From a virus: a stretch of DNA of 26,008 nt. Shown here in pieces: positions 5,020 to 12,993 of the stretch. Position numbers and translations under genes: made by a program. Numbering within the stretch: position 1 is the first letter of the stretch; every line of letters starts with the position of its first letter. The stretch spans positions 1 through 26,008 of IMG/VR virus record IMGVR_UViG_3300037189_009658; one strand, written 5' to 3'. The notes beneath the pieces were generated by a model. That model did no database searches and was not told the DNA's origin. It was given only the letters and a program-made list of their open reading frames with translations.

Positions 5020-5884
5020 TTTTTCCAGTCTCAAACGCAATCGCAATTCATTTGACAAACTGACTAAAGCGATTGAATCAATCAATACAGTAACAACAGA
5101 AAATTCCAAAGAAGACAACAGATTCTGGCAACCAGAGGTAGATAAAGCTGGTAACGGAATGGCAGTTATTCGATTTCTTCCAGGTCCAGCAGTTGATGGT
5201 GATGACGCTCTTCCTTGGGTTCGTGTATTCAATCACGGCTTTCAAGGACCAGGTGGTTGGTATATTGAAAACTCTTTGACTACACTCAATCAAAAAGATC
5301 CGGTTTCAGAATATAATTCTGTTCTTTGGAATTCCGGTATTGAAGCAAACAAAGAAATCGCACGTAAACAAAAACGCCGTTTGACTTACATTTCAAACGT
5401 TCTGATTGTTTCTGATCCAAAGAATCCAGAGAATGAAGGTCAGGTAAAACTCTACAAGTTTGGTAAGAAAATCTTTGACAAAATCAGTGAAGCAATGAAT
5501 CCTGAGTTTGAAGATGAGACACCATTGAATCCATTTGACTTGTGGGAAGGTGCTAACTTCAAGATCAAGATTCGTCAAGTTGAAGGCTATCGTAATTATG
5601 ATAAGTCTGAGTTTGACAAGCCTTCTGCATTGCTTGATGGTGATGATGCGAAACTTGAAGACTTGTGGAAGAAAGAATACTCACTCAAAGAGTTTCTTGA
5701 TCCTAAGAACTTCAAATCATATGATGTGTTGAAAGCAAAGCTTGATAAGGTGTTGGGTCTTGATGGCGCTGCACCAGTATCTAAAACTAAAGCGGTTGAT
5801 GAGAACTTTACACCAAAGACATCATCCGATTTGGATGAAGATGACGAACTTGATTACTTCAAGTCACTAGCTTCAGAAGAGTAA
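5012..5884 (+). CDS. 32: Single-stranded DNA-binding protein gp32
   Basis: At 290 aa it is near T4 gp32 (301 aa). The N-terminal SSLKRNRNSFDKL is the basic cooperativity segment. The core has FWQPEVDKAGNGMAVIRFLP, GGWYIENSLTTLNQKDPVSE and KRRLTYISNVLIV, ending near FDLWEGANFKIKIR. The C-terminal tail is acidic (DLDEDDELDYFKSLASEE) and in T4 recruits replication proteins. The protein contains no cysteine at all, so the zinc ribbon of T4 gp32 is absent and NSLTTLNQKDPVSEYNS takes its place, as I recall for cyanophage homologues. The ATG overlaps the HAD stop. The gene ends 8 bases before a strong terminator. Confidence 0.92.
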   Translation: MSDFSSLKRNRNSFDKLTKAIESINTVTTENSKEDNRFWQPEVDKAGNGMAVIRFLPGPAVDGDDALPWVRVFNHGFQGPGGWYIENSLTTLNQKDPVSEYNSVLWNSGIEANKEIARKQKRRLTYISNVLIVSDPKNPENEGQVKLYKFGKKIFDKISEAMNPEFEDETPLNPFDLWEGANFKIKIRQVEGYRNYDKSEFDKPSALLDGDDAKLEDLWKKEYSLKEFLDPKNFKSYDVLKAKLDKVLGLDGAAPVSKTKAVDENFTPKTSSDLDEDDELDYFKSLASEE

Positions 5885-5892
5885 AAGATAAA

Positions 5893-5914
5893 CCCCGCTT
5901 CGGCGGGGTTTTTT
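5893..5914. terminator. Bidirectional intrinsic terminator between convergent operons
   Basis: CCCCGC (5893-5898), loop TTCG, GCGGGG (5903-5908) and six T residues form a textbook terminator after gp32. Reading the other way, the same hairpin follows the minus-strand tape-measure-like gene, whose stop codon lies at 5915-5913 inside the T-run. The plus direction is clearly stronger, because the minus side has only a broken T-run. Confidence 0.93.
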
Positions 5915-8525
5915 ATGAGATTTGTCTTTTCAGAATTGCGTTTAAAATGTTTTGATTTGTTTTTTGTATGTTTGGAGGAGTGTTTACCATAGTTTGAGTT
6001 TTATGCACAGCAGCCTTTGACGATAAATCAAAAATAGAAGTTCCTTGATTGAATTCATCCTCAAGATATCTTAGTGCTTCATTTAAGTCTGATGAAGATG
6101 CACCAATTTTTCCTCCAGTCATTTCATCTAAAGCCTTTAGTTGAGATGCTAACTGAGCCATCAAAACACCAGCTACAGTATTTTTCTTTTCGGTATCTGG
6201 ATCAACTTTGTTAGTATCAACTATATTTTTAAACGTTTGAATCAATGTTTCTGATCCTGGTTTAATAATGTTTTGTGCATCTGTAAGATTTATTTTTTCT
6301 GCGTTTGCGTCTGGAGTTGGAACTGCATTTGATGTTGATGTAGCATTCGTTGCTGTTGGCTTAATTTGTGAAGCAAACTGCGAATAACTTGAATGATGTA
6401 TACCATCAGAAGATGTTGCCACACCCAAATCAACAATCGGAACATTGACTGCTGCTCTCAGTGCTTCTCTTAATTCATTTCTTCTTGCAAAATCTTTGTG
6501 GTTAGGATCTTTTGGCAATGTTGGTAATAGATATGTTACTTTGTGTCCTCTTTTCTGTGCTGCTCCAATCACTGATGTAACGTCTTTAACAATATCTGAA
6601 ATTTTTCTATTTGCATACATGCTCACATCGTTCGCACCCAAACTAATTACAACATTGCTGCCCTCAGGAATAGAATTAATTGCATCTAAGTGTAATGGAT
6701 TTAACTTGCCCTTTAAAAGTGCTGGACTGCCATTTTTTCCAAGGAACTGATAACCTTTTCTTTTACCATAGTTACTTACTCCGCCAGCATGACTGTCACC
6801 AATAGCGTATATTGTAGAGTCTCCTGTTGGTGTAGGCGTAGCATAACTTGCATTAGATGTTAGTGTTTCTTTTGCTGGAGTAGGAGTTGCTGATTGTGAT
6901 GCTTCAATTGCATTGTCTATTCTACGCACATCTGCTTGAGTAGCCATCGGTTCAACTGCTGCTGGTTGATTTGCATTTTCAGCTTGTGTTGGCGTTTTTG
7001 GTTCTTCTTCTTTTTCCGCTTCGTCCAAAATTTCATCAAAGTTATCCATAATGAGTACAAAAATTTCATATCCTAACCAACCCCACATTGCTATATTAGC
7101 CACTGTCATCCCTATACCCAATAATGTGCCTCCTCCAGCAGTAACTAAGCCAGCAGCATATGCGAAAAGAGTTGCGAGAATACTACCAGCAATTCTTAAT
7201 ATTGTTGATTCAGATGCTTTTATACCAACACGATACGCAATTTTAGCAACAACATTTGAAAGTCTACCTAATGCATCTGGACGATATCTGAGTAATTCAA
7301 AAAATCTTATAAGTCTTGTTTTTTGCTGAGTTAGATATAATTTAATTTTATCCATCATTGATGCTTTTGTCGCCCGTGCTTCTGCTATTTGAGTCAATCT
7401 TTGTTCTGTAACTTTTCGTATGCCTTGGTTTGCTGCATTTGCTGCACCCGCAGTTCCTACACCTCTTCCAGTATTATTTCCTTTTCCTTGTTGTCCCTGT
7501 TGTCCTTTATTGTCACCTGGAAGAGGAATTCCTGGACCCTCTGGAGGTAATGCATATATCGCTGCTCCATATTCCATAAACTTTAATTTTAATATTTTTG
7601 AAGCAGCATAAAGGATAGCCGCTTCCGCAATTATTTTTCCAACTTCAGCTAAAATATTTACACGCTCACCTGTTTTATTATTCATATAATCATACTTAAA
7701 TGCTTCAATAACTAAATTAACTAAGCCAGAGAAAATATTCTTTAGATTATTTAAAAATTCGCCGTTATGCATTAGACTTTGAAAAAGATTTCCAGTAACT
7801 TGCAAAACGTTTACAAAAATATCAACAAGTTTTGAAAATAAATTTATCAAATTTGTTTTGATGGAGCCTATATCGTTATCAAAAAGATTCTTTATTATGT
7901 TGTATGATGATTGTACTGCATAAGCTATTGCACTAAAAAGTGCAATGATTGTGCTAATGATTGATTGTATAACTTCACGGTCATTAAATAACGCTTTTAC
8001 TATTTCAAATGACTTCGTTAAAAAATTACCAACAAGCTGAAACAATGAATTAAAAGCTTTTGCAAAAGCTTCTTTTATTGCACTATTATTTAAAATATCT
8101 TTTAAAAAATGTATTACTTTTTTAAATAAATCTACAACAGATTCAAAAGCAGCGATCATAAATTTACTAATATACGTTCCTGCATTACTCAATAACAACA
8201 TTTTTGCTATTCCAGCAACACCTAAAATTAAAAACGCTGCGCCTAAAGCACCACTAACACCCTTTAGGAATGACAAAAATCCTCGTGACTGTTCCAATAG
8301 GGGTTTTGATTCATACTTTTTTTCAACTTTTGAGGTAAACTTTGATTTGTATGCTGCTTGTCTTATTCCATATTTTTCTCTCAATATAATTGCATCTTGT
8401 TCTTTTCTTATTTTAGCAAACTTTATAAAATTATGAGAGATTTGTCTGAAGTCATCGACAAGAGTTGGAAATATATTTTCCAATTTTTGACTAGATAAAG
8501 GAGTAGACGAGACTGTTGTAGCCAT
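5913..8525 (-). CDS. Tape-measure-like tail protein with SGNH hydrolase domain
   Basis: An 870-aa protein with a charged helical N-terminus (1-80), a hydrophobic helical region (about 85-330) built from repeated 40-residue units such as ILNNSAIKEAFAKAFNSLF, a Gly/Gln-rich linker, and a second strongly hydrophobic stretch (about 430-495). An acidic, Pro/Ala-rich linker leads to an SGNH/GDSL hydrolase domain (about 570-720): GDSH with catalytic S578, SLGAND with N632, and DGIHH with D707 and H710. This class removes acyl groups, so it could trim peptidoglycan, surface sugars or lipids during entry. The motif LDEMTGGKIG near 797-807 is shared with the preceding gene, from which it is one base away, so the two appear paralogous. 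Confidence 0.72.
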   Translation of the reverse strand: MATTVSSTPLSSQKLENIFPTLVDDFRQISHNFIKFAKIRKEQDAIILREKYGIRQAAYKSKFTSKVEKKYESKPLLEQSRGFLSFLKGVSGALGAAFLILGVAGIAKMLLLSNAGTYISKFMIAAFESVVDLFKKVIHFLKDILNNSAIKEAFAKAFNSLFQLVGNFLTKSFEIVKALFNDREVIQSIISTIIALFSAIAYAVQSSYNIIKNLFDNDIGSIKTNLINLFSKLVDIFVNVLQVTGNLFQSLMHNGEFLNNLKNIFSGLVNLVIEAFKYDYMNNKTGERVNILAEVGKIIAEAAILYAASKILKLKFMEYGAAIYALPPEGPGIPLPGDNKGQQGQQGKGNNTGRGVGTAGAANAANQGIRKVTEQRLTQIAEARATKASMMDKIKLYLTQQKTRLIRFFELLRYRPDALGRLSNVVAKIAYRVGIKASESTILRIAGSILATLFAYAAGLVTAGGGTLLGIGMTVANIAMWGWLGYEIFVLIMDNFDEILDEAEKEEEPKTPTQAENANQPAAVEPMATQADVRRIDNAIEASQSATPTPAKETLTSNASYATPTPTGDSTIYAIGDSHAGGVSNYGKRKGYQFLGKNGSPALLKGKLNPLHLDAINSIPEGSNVVISLGANDVSMYANRKISDIVKDVTSVIGAAQKRGHKVTYLLPTLPKDPNHKDFARRNELREALRAAVNVPIVDLGVATSSDGIHHSSYSQFASQIKPTATNATSTSNAVPTPDANAEKINLTDAQNIIKPGSETLIQTFKNIVDTNKVDPDTEKKNTVAGVLMAQLASQLKALDEMTGGKIGASSSDLNEALRYLEDEFNQGTSIFDLSSKAAVHKTQTMVNTPPNIQKTNQNILNAILKRQIS

Positions 8526-8526
8526 A

Positions 8527-10731
8527 TTAAACTACCTTAAATTTTTCTAAAAGAGTCTCATCATAAACAGAAGGTATTGGTCCTTCCCATTGATTTGATG
8601 AAGTTGAAGCTAAGGTTCTAGATGCGTCAATGATAGTATCTTCTTGATTATCGAAAAATAAATTTCTTGTTCGTAAAGCTGTTGCTAATTCACCAGAAGC
8701 AATTCCAAGTTTGCCTCCGGTCATCTCATCAAGTTTTCTTAAAAAATCACTTCCTGGACCAGTTGAAACTAATGAAGCTAATGTATCTTGTATTGTTTGG
8801 CCAAAAGAAGCTGCTCTTCCAGCAAGATTTCTGATAGAAGGTGCTGATGTTGGTGATGATGCTGAAGCAACTGTTTGTTCTGGATAGGGTTTTGACGATA
8901 GATCATTAGATGCTGTATTGGTTATAGGATAAGGTTTGCTTTCACCTTCTCCAGCAATCATTTGCCCAGGAATGGAGCCTGGACTAACTTTATTTCCTAA
9001 AGCAAGTTGAATTTGTTCGGTTGTTATTGCAGCCCGATTATCACCTTCTCCTGAATAATAAGATTGCCCAGTTTTAATGAACTTGCCTTTATAGTTTATC
9101 AGATCGACAGGAACTGCAATTGAAGCAAATTCTTTTGCAAGTTCTATCTGTTGTTTTATTGGATCTTTGCCTGCCACATTCAATCTCTTGTTTATTAATA
9201 CTGTTGCGAGTTTATCTTGTGTGATTGAATTGAATGGTTCTGAAGGATTTGTCGCACCCATCGCAACTAAACCTTTTAGTGTGTCAGGAATAATTTGATA
9301 TTTTCCAGCAGCAAACACCTGTCTTTTTGCTTGTAAGTCCATCACTTGACCGACAGTTAATTTTGATAATCCAGGATAACCTCCTGGCATGTCACCGGCT
9401 CTACCTCTATTTGCTGCATCATAACCAACTTTACCACTTTCTTTTGATGCTATCAAATCAAGTAATGCTGAGGGATTGACCGTTCCTCCTGTATTTGTTA
9501 TTTGAACAGGTGTTGATGAATCGCTCGGAACACTTGACGATGTATTTGAAAACTCTGTTCTAGCTCGATTCGCATCTTCTCCTGAGCCAAAATCTTTAAG
9601 TGTATTCGGATCATTTTTGACTTTGAAGAAAGCATCATAAATTTCTTTACCGGATATTACAGCTCCAGCACCAAGAATAAGACCGCTGGCAGATGTTATG
9701 GCAGGCAATTTACCTTTTCCAACTCTACCCGACATTGCTCTAGCGATTATTGCTCCTGTATAATATGCTAGGGCTGCTTCAAGTAATATAAATCCAATCC
9801 CAAGAGTTATTAAACCCTGTTTGAAAGTTAGTCCTACACCAGGTATATCTTCATTTAATATGGTGGTAATAAAATCTTTAATTGCAATATATATTTTTGC
9901 AATTGAATCTCTGAATTGTTGGTCTTTGAGTAAGTCTGTTGTAAACTTAATTGCACCTACAATCCCTTCTGAAATTTTAACAAAGATTTTTACTAAGCCA
10001 TCAACGATTGATTGTTTATTTTGACTTATTAAATTGCCACTTACGTCAAGAACCGCCATGAAGCCAGCGAACACAGCTTCAATTACAGACTTTATTATTT
10101 TTACTAAACTCTCTTGATTTTTTGGATCAGCAACAATTGTTTTAAAAAGATCAGATGCTTTTTGTATGCCATTTGCAACGAAAGTAAAAATGCTCTTAAA
10201 AACATCGGTTATTGACTTTATAATTTCTTTATTGTTCAATAACTCTGATATAAGATCAGCACCCTTTTTAATTAAATCAGCAAAAGTTAATATCACATTT
10301 AAAAAGAACTTTTTGATGCCTACCATTACTCCAGGCAAATTCAATAATTTTGATAAGCCTATTGCTGCAAGACCAAGAAAGGCAAACTTAAAGATACTTG
10401 AAAGACCTTCTTTGATTATGTCAAAGAAAGATTTTTGCTCACCCGTAATGACTTTTTTGTCTTCTTTTGTTGGTTTAACTTTTTTGTATTTTGCTGCGTA
10501 GTCTGATATCCTTTGTCGTTGCCTCTCTATCTTTCGTTCTTTTTGTTCCGCTTCCGTCGATTTGACAATCGACAGCAGACTCATCTTGATTGAGCCAACA
10601 CTCTTTGCTATATCAGGAATGAATCTTTTAAGGAGAGCAGAATCCTCTCTTATGGTAACTTTTGTAACGTTACCACGATTGGTTTTTCCTTTTGTCCACC
10701 AAGCAACATCGTTATTGTTTACATTTGCCAT
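8527..10731 (-). CDS. Tape-measure-like tail protein with muramidase domain
   Basis: A 734-aa protein. Residues 1-95 are basic and charged. About 95-330 is a hydrophobic region of amphipathic 40-residue units such as ISELLNNKEIIKSITDVF, followed by a membrane-like segment near 310-350. Residues about 420-540 look like a lysozyme/transglycosylase domain: LIASKESG with presumed catalytic E431, GYDAANRG, then FAAGKYQIIPDTLKGLV. LDEMTGGKLG lies near 665. It starts at TAATG, overlapping the stop of the predicted frameshift extension of gp26. In many tailed phages the tape-measure gene directly follows a frameshifted chaperone gene, and it sets tail length and can enter the cell. Which of the two paralogues is the ruler (T4 gp29 role) is undecided. 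Confidence 0.75.
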   Translation of the reverse strand: MANVNNNDVAWWTKGKTNRGNVTKVTIREDSALLKRFIPDIAKSVGSIKMSLLSIVKSTEAEQKERKIERQRQRISDYAAKYKKVKPTKEDKKVITGEQKSFFDIIKEGLSSIFKFAFLGLAAIGLSKLLNLPGVMVGIKKFFLNVILTFADLIKKGADLISELLNNKEIIKSITDVFKSIFTFVANGIQKASDLFKTIVADPKNQESLVKIIKSVIEAVFAGFMAVLDVSGNLISQNKQSIVDGLVKIFVKISEGIVGAIKFTTDLLKDQQFRDSIAKIYIAIKDFITTILNEDIPGVGLTFKQGLITLGIGFILLEAALAYYTGAIIARAMSGRVGKGKLPAITSASGLILGAGAVISGKEIYDAFFKVKNDPNTLKDFGSGEDANRARTEFSNTSSSVPSDSSTPVQITNTGGTVNPSALLDLIASKESGKVGYDAANRGRAGDMPGGYPGLSKLTVGQVMDLQAKRQVFAAGKYQIIPDTLKGLVAMGATNPSEPFNSITQDKLATVLINKRLNVAGKDPIKQQIELAKEFASIAVPVDLINYKGKFIKTGQSYYSGEGDNRAAITTEQIQLALGNKVSPGSIPGQMIAGEGESKPYPITNTASNDLSSKPYPEQTVASASSPTSAPSIRNLAGRAASFGQTIQDTLASLVSTGPGSDFLRKLDEMTGGKLGIASGELATALRTRNLFFDNQEDTIIDASRTLASTSSNQWEGPIPSVYDETLLEKFKVV

Positions 10732-10937
10732 TAAGTTCTTCCTGCTCCGGCGCTTCTTCTTTCTTCTTTTATTCTCTCTTTTTCTTCATCCAAAAACTTT
10801 AATAACAAATCAATGTATACCTGTCTTTCCCACGGTATCATATTTTCAAGTTCAGTTAAACTGTACTTGTGATGTTGAACTAAAGCAAAGTTAGTTTGAA
10901 AATAATTAGCTAACGAATCATGACTAAAATTTATCCG
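10731..10937 (-). CDS. -1 frameshift extension of gp26 (chaperone T-like domain)
   Basis: In the -1 frame after the slippery site, 68 codons run from CGG (10937) to TAA (10733-10731). They begin RINFSHDSLANYFQTNF, continue with LVQHHKYSLTELENMIPWE and end in a charged helix. No ATG start precedes the conserved part: the only nearby upstream ATG is in another frame and meets a stop after three codons. Expression as a fusion of 239 + 68 = 307 aa is the simplest reading. The SLTELENMIPWERQVYIDLL pattern resembles the second domain of tail-assembly chaperones such as lambda GT. T4 gp51 could be the functional counterpart, but I cannot show homology. Confidence 0.7.
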   Translation of the reverse strand, partial: RINFSHDSLANYFQTNFALVQHHKYSLTELENMIPWERQVYIDLLLKFLDEEKERIKEERRSAGAGRT

Positions 10938-11653
10938 AAAAAACTTTGGATTCCTTCCAAAGTTAAGACTTCTTTATATCCACATTTTTCACATTGGAAA
11001 TCAACATCTTTTTTCACTTTAGGTAAAGTATTAAAAAAAGTTGAAACTTTCTCCAAATCTGCTTGCTTCAGATTCTCAATAAATTCCACCAATTCTTCCT
11101 TTGGCGTGTCTTTTGCATAATAAACGTTATCAGCATCATAGATGTAATCAATACATGAAACGATGATTTCAAGTATCTGCTCTATGTTGTCTGTGTTTAA
11201 GTTTGATATATCTAAAGAGTTAAACGTTGGATACTTTAAAACAATTCCAATTGTGTCGGTAATTGGTATTTTATTGCTGTGATCTTTGTTTTTTTCTGGA
11301 TTAATTTCTAAAACATTTACATCAATTTTTACATTGTTGCCACACTTCTCAGTTTCAGAAATATTATTGTTGCATGTGAATCTCAGATTAGCAACTTCTC
11401 CAACGGATCTTGCTCTAAGTTGAAGAAACAAATACTCAATATCAAATGTTGCCATGTTTTCGATGTCAACATCATCAAGGATACAGTTTCTCAATACTTG
11501 TTTAATAGCTTTAATTGTTTCTGTTGGATCGTCTGATTCACCTGCCATCAGGAATAGTTTTTGCTCTTTAACCAGAAAAGGTCGAAATCTTATGACTTCA
11601 CCATTAGAAATCAGTTTTGTTTCATAAATTGGTATATCTATTTTTGGTAACAT
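10931..11653 (-). CDS. 26: Baseplate hub assembly protein gp26-like (tail assembly chaperone)
   Basis: The 240-aa product matches the T4_baseplate family pattern: MLPKIDIPIYETKLISNGEV, RFRPFLVKEQKLFLMAGES, IKQVLRNCILDD, FDIEYLFLQLRARSVGEV, then paired cysteines (TCNNN with EKCGNN, and CEKCGY near the end) that could bind zinc. In T4 gp26 (208 aa) is needed for hub assembly but has not been an obvious structural part, so a chaperone role is likely. The gene ends FFG-stop at a T TTT TTC heptamer that permits -1 frameshifting into the next frame. It lies between the tube-initiator gene and the tape-measure-like genes, which is the expected place for such a chaperone. Confidence 0.82.
   Translation of the reverse strand: MLPKIDIPIYETKLISNGEVIRFRPFLVKEQKLFLMAGESDDPTETIKAIKQVLRNCILDDVDIENMATFDIEYLFLQLRARSVGEVANLRFTCNNNISETEKCGNNVKIDVNVLEINPEKNKDHSNKIPITDTIGIVLKYPTFNSLDISNLNTDNIEQILEIIVSCIDYIYDADNVYYAKDTPKEELVEFIENLKQADLEKVSTFFNTLPKVKKDVDFQCEKCGYKEVLTLEGIQSFFG
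10937..10963 (-). promoter_or_regulatory. Programmed -1 frameshift site with adjacent hairpin
   Basis: On the minus strand the gp26 frame reads AGT TTT TTC GGA TAA. T TTT TTC (10943-10937) is a classic X XXY YYZ heptamer, six bases before the stop codon ends. Immediately upstream ACTTTGGA (10963-10956) pairs perfectly with TCCAAAGT (10950-10943). The loop AGGAA is Shine-Dalgarno-like and lies 8 bases from the heptamer, similar to the stimulator of E. coli dnaX. The hairpin plus T-run also looks like a weak intrinsic terminator. Confidence 0.72.
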
Positions 11654-11677
11654 AATGTCCTCATTAAAAAAATACGT

Positions 11678-12400
11678 TTATCTGAATAACGCTGCACCAC
11701 CGGCAAGTGCAAGATTGGAGATTGCTTCACCCACATCAACCGAACTTTCAGTAATTGCTTCATATCTTTGATACGCAAACTGGATGCTCAAACGATGAAA
11801 ATTATCTTCACCCCAATTTAAAGGTTGTGCTGATATGCTTATAGGATAAGCATCAATCAATTTTGCTGCAAAAATTTGTGTTACATCTGCGTTGTATTGC
11901 TTGATTGTTATTTCTGTCATGTATCTTGAATTTTCACCTTTTGGATATCTCAGGTTGTTTGTGTCTGTTGGCATGATTGCTTCCATCCAACGTTCAAACA
12001 ATTTGCGCTCATAGAAATCATTGGTGCAAATAAATGTTAAAGTCATGTCAGAATATTGTGTTTGATATGGAACTTTAAAAGTGGGACCGTAAATTTTAAC
12101 ATCGTCCGTTACAAAATTTTTACTGGGTAGTTCTGCCGATTCACACTGTAGAGACAAATATCTGCTAATTGTTGGATTTCCTCCTACATTGCCGCTGTTT
12201 TGTCCAATCGCATCATTAATAGCACCACTTATATCCGACATGATAGAATTTGGTAAATTTAAAATTCTCTCTATTAAAGAGTTTTTTACAAATTGTGCTA
12301 TGTATGGAGGTATAGGCAATATCACTTGAAATCTGGAAGGTTTTGCCAAACCACCCTTTGCGTTTACGTGTGATAAAAATGAATTAGGTGAGAATGCCAT
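11678..12400 (-). CDS. 54: Baseplate tail-tube initiator, gp54-like (gp19 fold)
   Basis: The 240-aa protein starts MAFSPNSFLSHVNAKGGLAK. It contains RFQVILPIP, SRYLSLQCESAELPSKNF, KIYGPTFKVPYQTQYSDMTL, CTNDFYERKLFERWMEAIMP and QPLNWGEDNFHRLSIQFAYQ, the signature of the T4 gp19 tail-tube fold. With gp48 present on the other strand this copy best fits gp54, which starts tube polymerisation on the baseplate. It is shorter than T4 gp54 (320 aa), so the tube protein gp19 itself is not excluded. I chose the ATG at 12400, which overlaps the upstream stop as TAATG with AAGGAA upstream. An ATG at 12427 would add nine unsupported residues. Confidence 0.7.
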   Translation of the reverse strand: MAFSPNSFLSHVNAKGGLAKPSRFQVILPIPPYIAQFVKNSLIERILNLPNSIMSDISGAINDAIGQNSGNVGGNPTISRYLSLQCESAELPSKNFVTDDVKIYGPTFKVPYQTQYSDMTLTFICTNDFYERKLFERWMEAIMPTDTNNLRYPKGENSRYMTEITIKQYNADVTQIFAAKLIDAYPISISAQPLNWGEDNFHRLSIQFAYQRYEAITESSVDVGEAISNLALAGGAALFR

Positions 12401-12981
12401 TAAAATTGTTCCTTTGATTCCATCCAAACTGTTGTTTTTTTCTCTTTCATAAATTGTTCAACAGGCAGTAATGCTGCAATATCCCATTCATCTGCCGTAA
12501 TCTCTAAAAATCTAGATTGCACATAAGAAAATAGATAGCGTTTAATGCACGGCGTAGCTTCAAATATTCTTGATGCGTTTTTCAAATACTCATAACTTAT
12601 CTTTAATCTTGTTGTCTCATCATACTCATGATTATTCAGAATTGTGCTGAGTTTATCCAGCAGTATTATTCTGTACTTTGGGCTAATATAATGTAAGTTA
12701 ATACCGATAAATCCATCAGGAAGTCTCTTGATAGGAATTACCAACGGAAATCTGTCATAGTACGGTAATGAATCTTTAAGCTTAGGATCATAGAAGTAAA
12801 AATACATTCTACCGATCAAAGATTTATTACGCAGTCTAATGCGGTCACGCATCATATCTCTACGAGAAACACGTAGATTCATCATCTTGGCTTTTAGCCA
12901 TTGACGAGCAACTCTTGTGCGTGGCTCTAAACCCTCTTTTGCAAGGGACTCTTTAACTCTGTCAATTAATCTTTTTGCCAT
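12400..12981 (-). CDS. Conserved phage virion-associated protein, 193 aa, unassigned
   Basis: Basic N-terminus (MAKRLIDRVKESLAKEGL, then VARQWLKAKMMNLRVSRRDM). It continues SLIGRMYFYFYDPKLKDSLP, YYDRFPLVIPIKRLPDGFIG, INLHYISPKYRIILLDKL and a helical C-terminal part. I recognise this as a conserved protein of T4-like marine phages, located beside gp4, but do not know its function. Position between gp4 and a tube initiator suggests a head-tail or DNA-end role, comparable to T4 gp2 or gp3, without sequence proof. The ATG at 12981 is preferred over a TTG one codon earlier. Its stop overlaps the next start (TAATG). Confidence 0.68.
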   Translation of the reverse strand: MAKRLIDRVKESLAKEGLEPRTRVARQWLKAKMMNLRVSRRDMMRDRIRLRNKSLIGRMYFYFYDPKLKDSLPYYDRFPLVIPIKRLPDGFIGINLHYISPKYRIILLDKLSTILNNHEYDETTRLKISYEYLKNASRIFEATPCIKRYLFSYVQSRFLEITADEWDIAALLPVEQFMKEKKTTVWMESKEQF

Positions 12982-12993
12982 CAACTATTTAGC

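Noticed and set aside
6445-6750. Plus-strand ORF of 101 aa inside the SGNH-containing gene
   Set aside because: It is antisense to the conserved catalytic region, without context or a start signal.
10166-10894. Plus-strand ORFs of 111 and 110 aa opposite the muramidase-type gene
   Set aside because: They are hydrophobic shadows of the amphipathic helices on the other strand. The 110-aa one also covers the frameshift extension antisense.
12401-12427. Earlier start of the gp54-like gene giving 249 aa
   Set aside because: The extra nine residues lie inside the upstream gene. The ATG at 12400 overlaps its stop as TAATG and has AAGGAA upstream.
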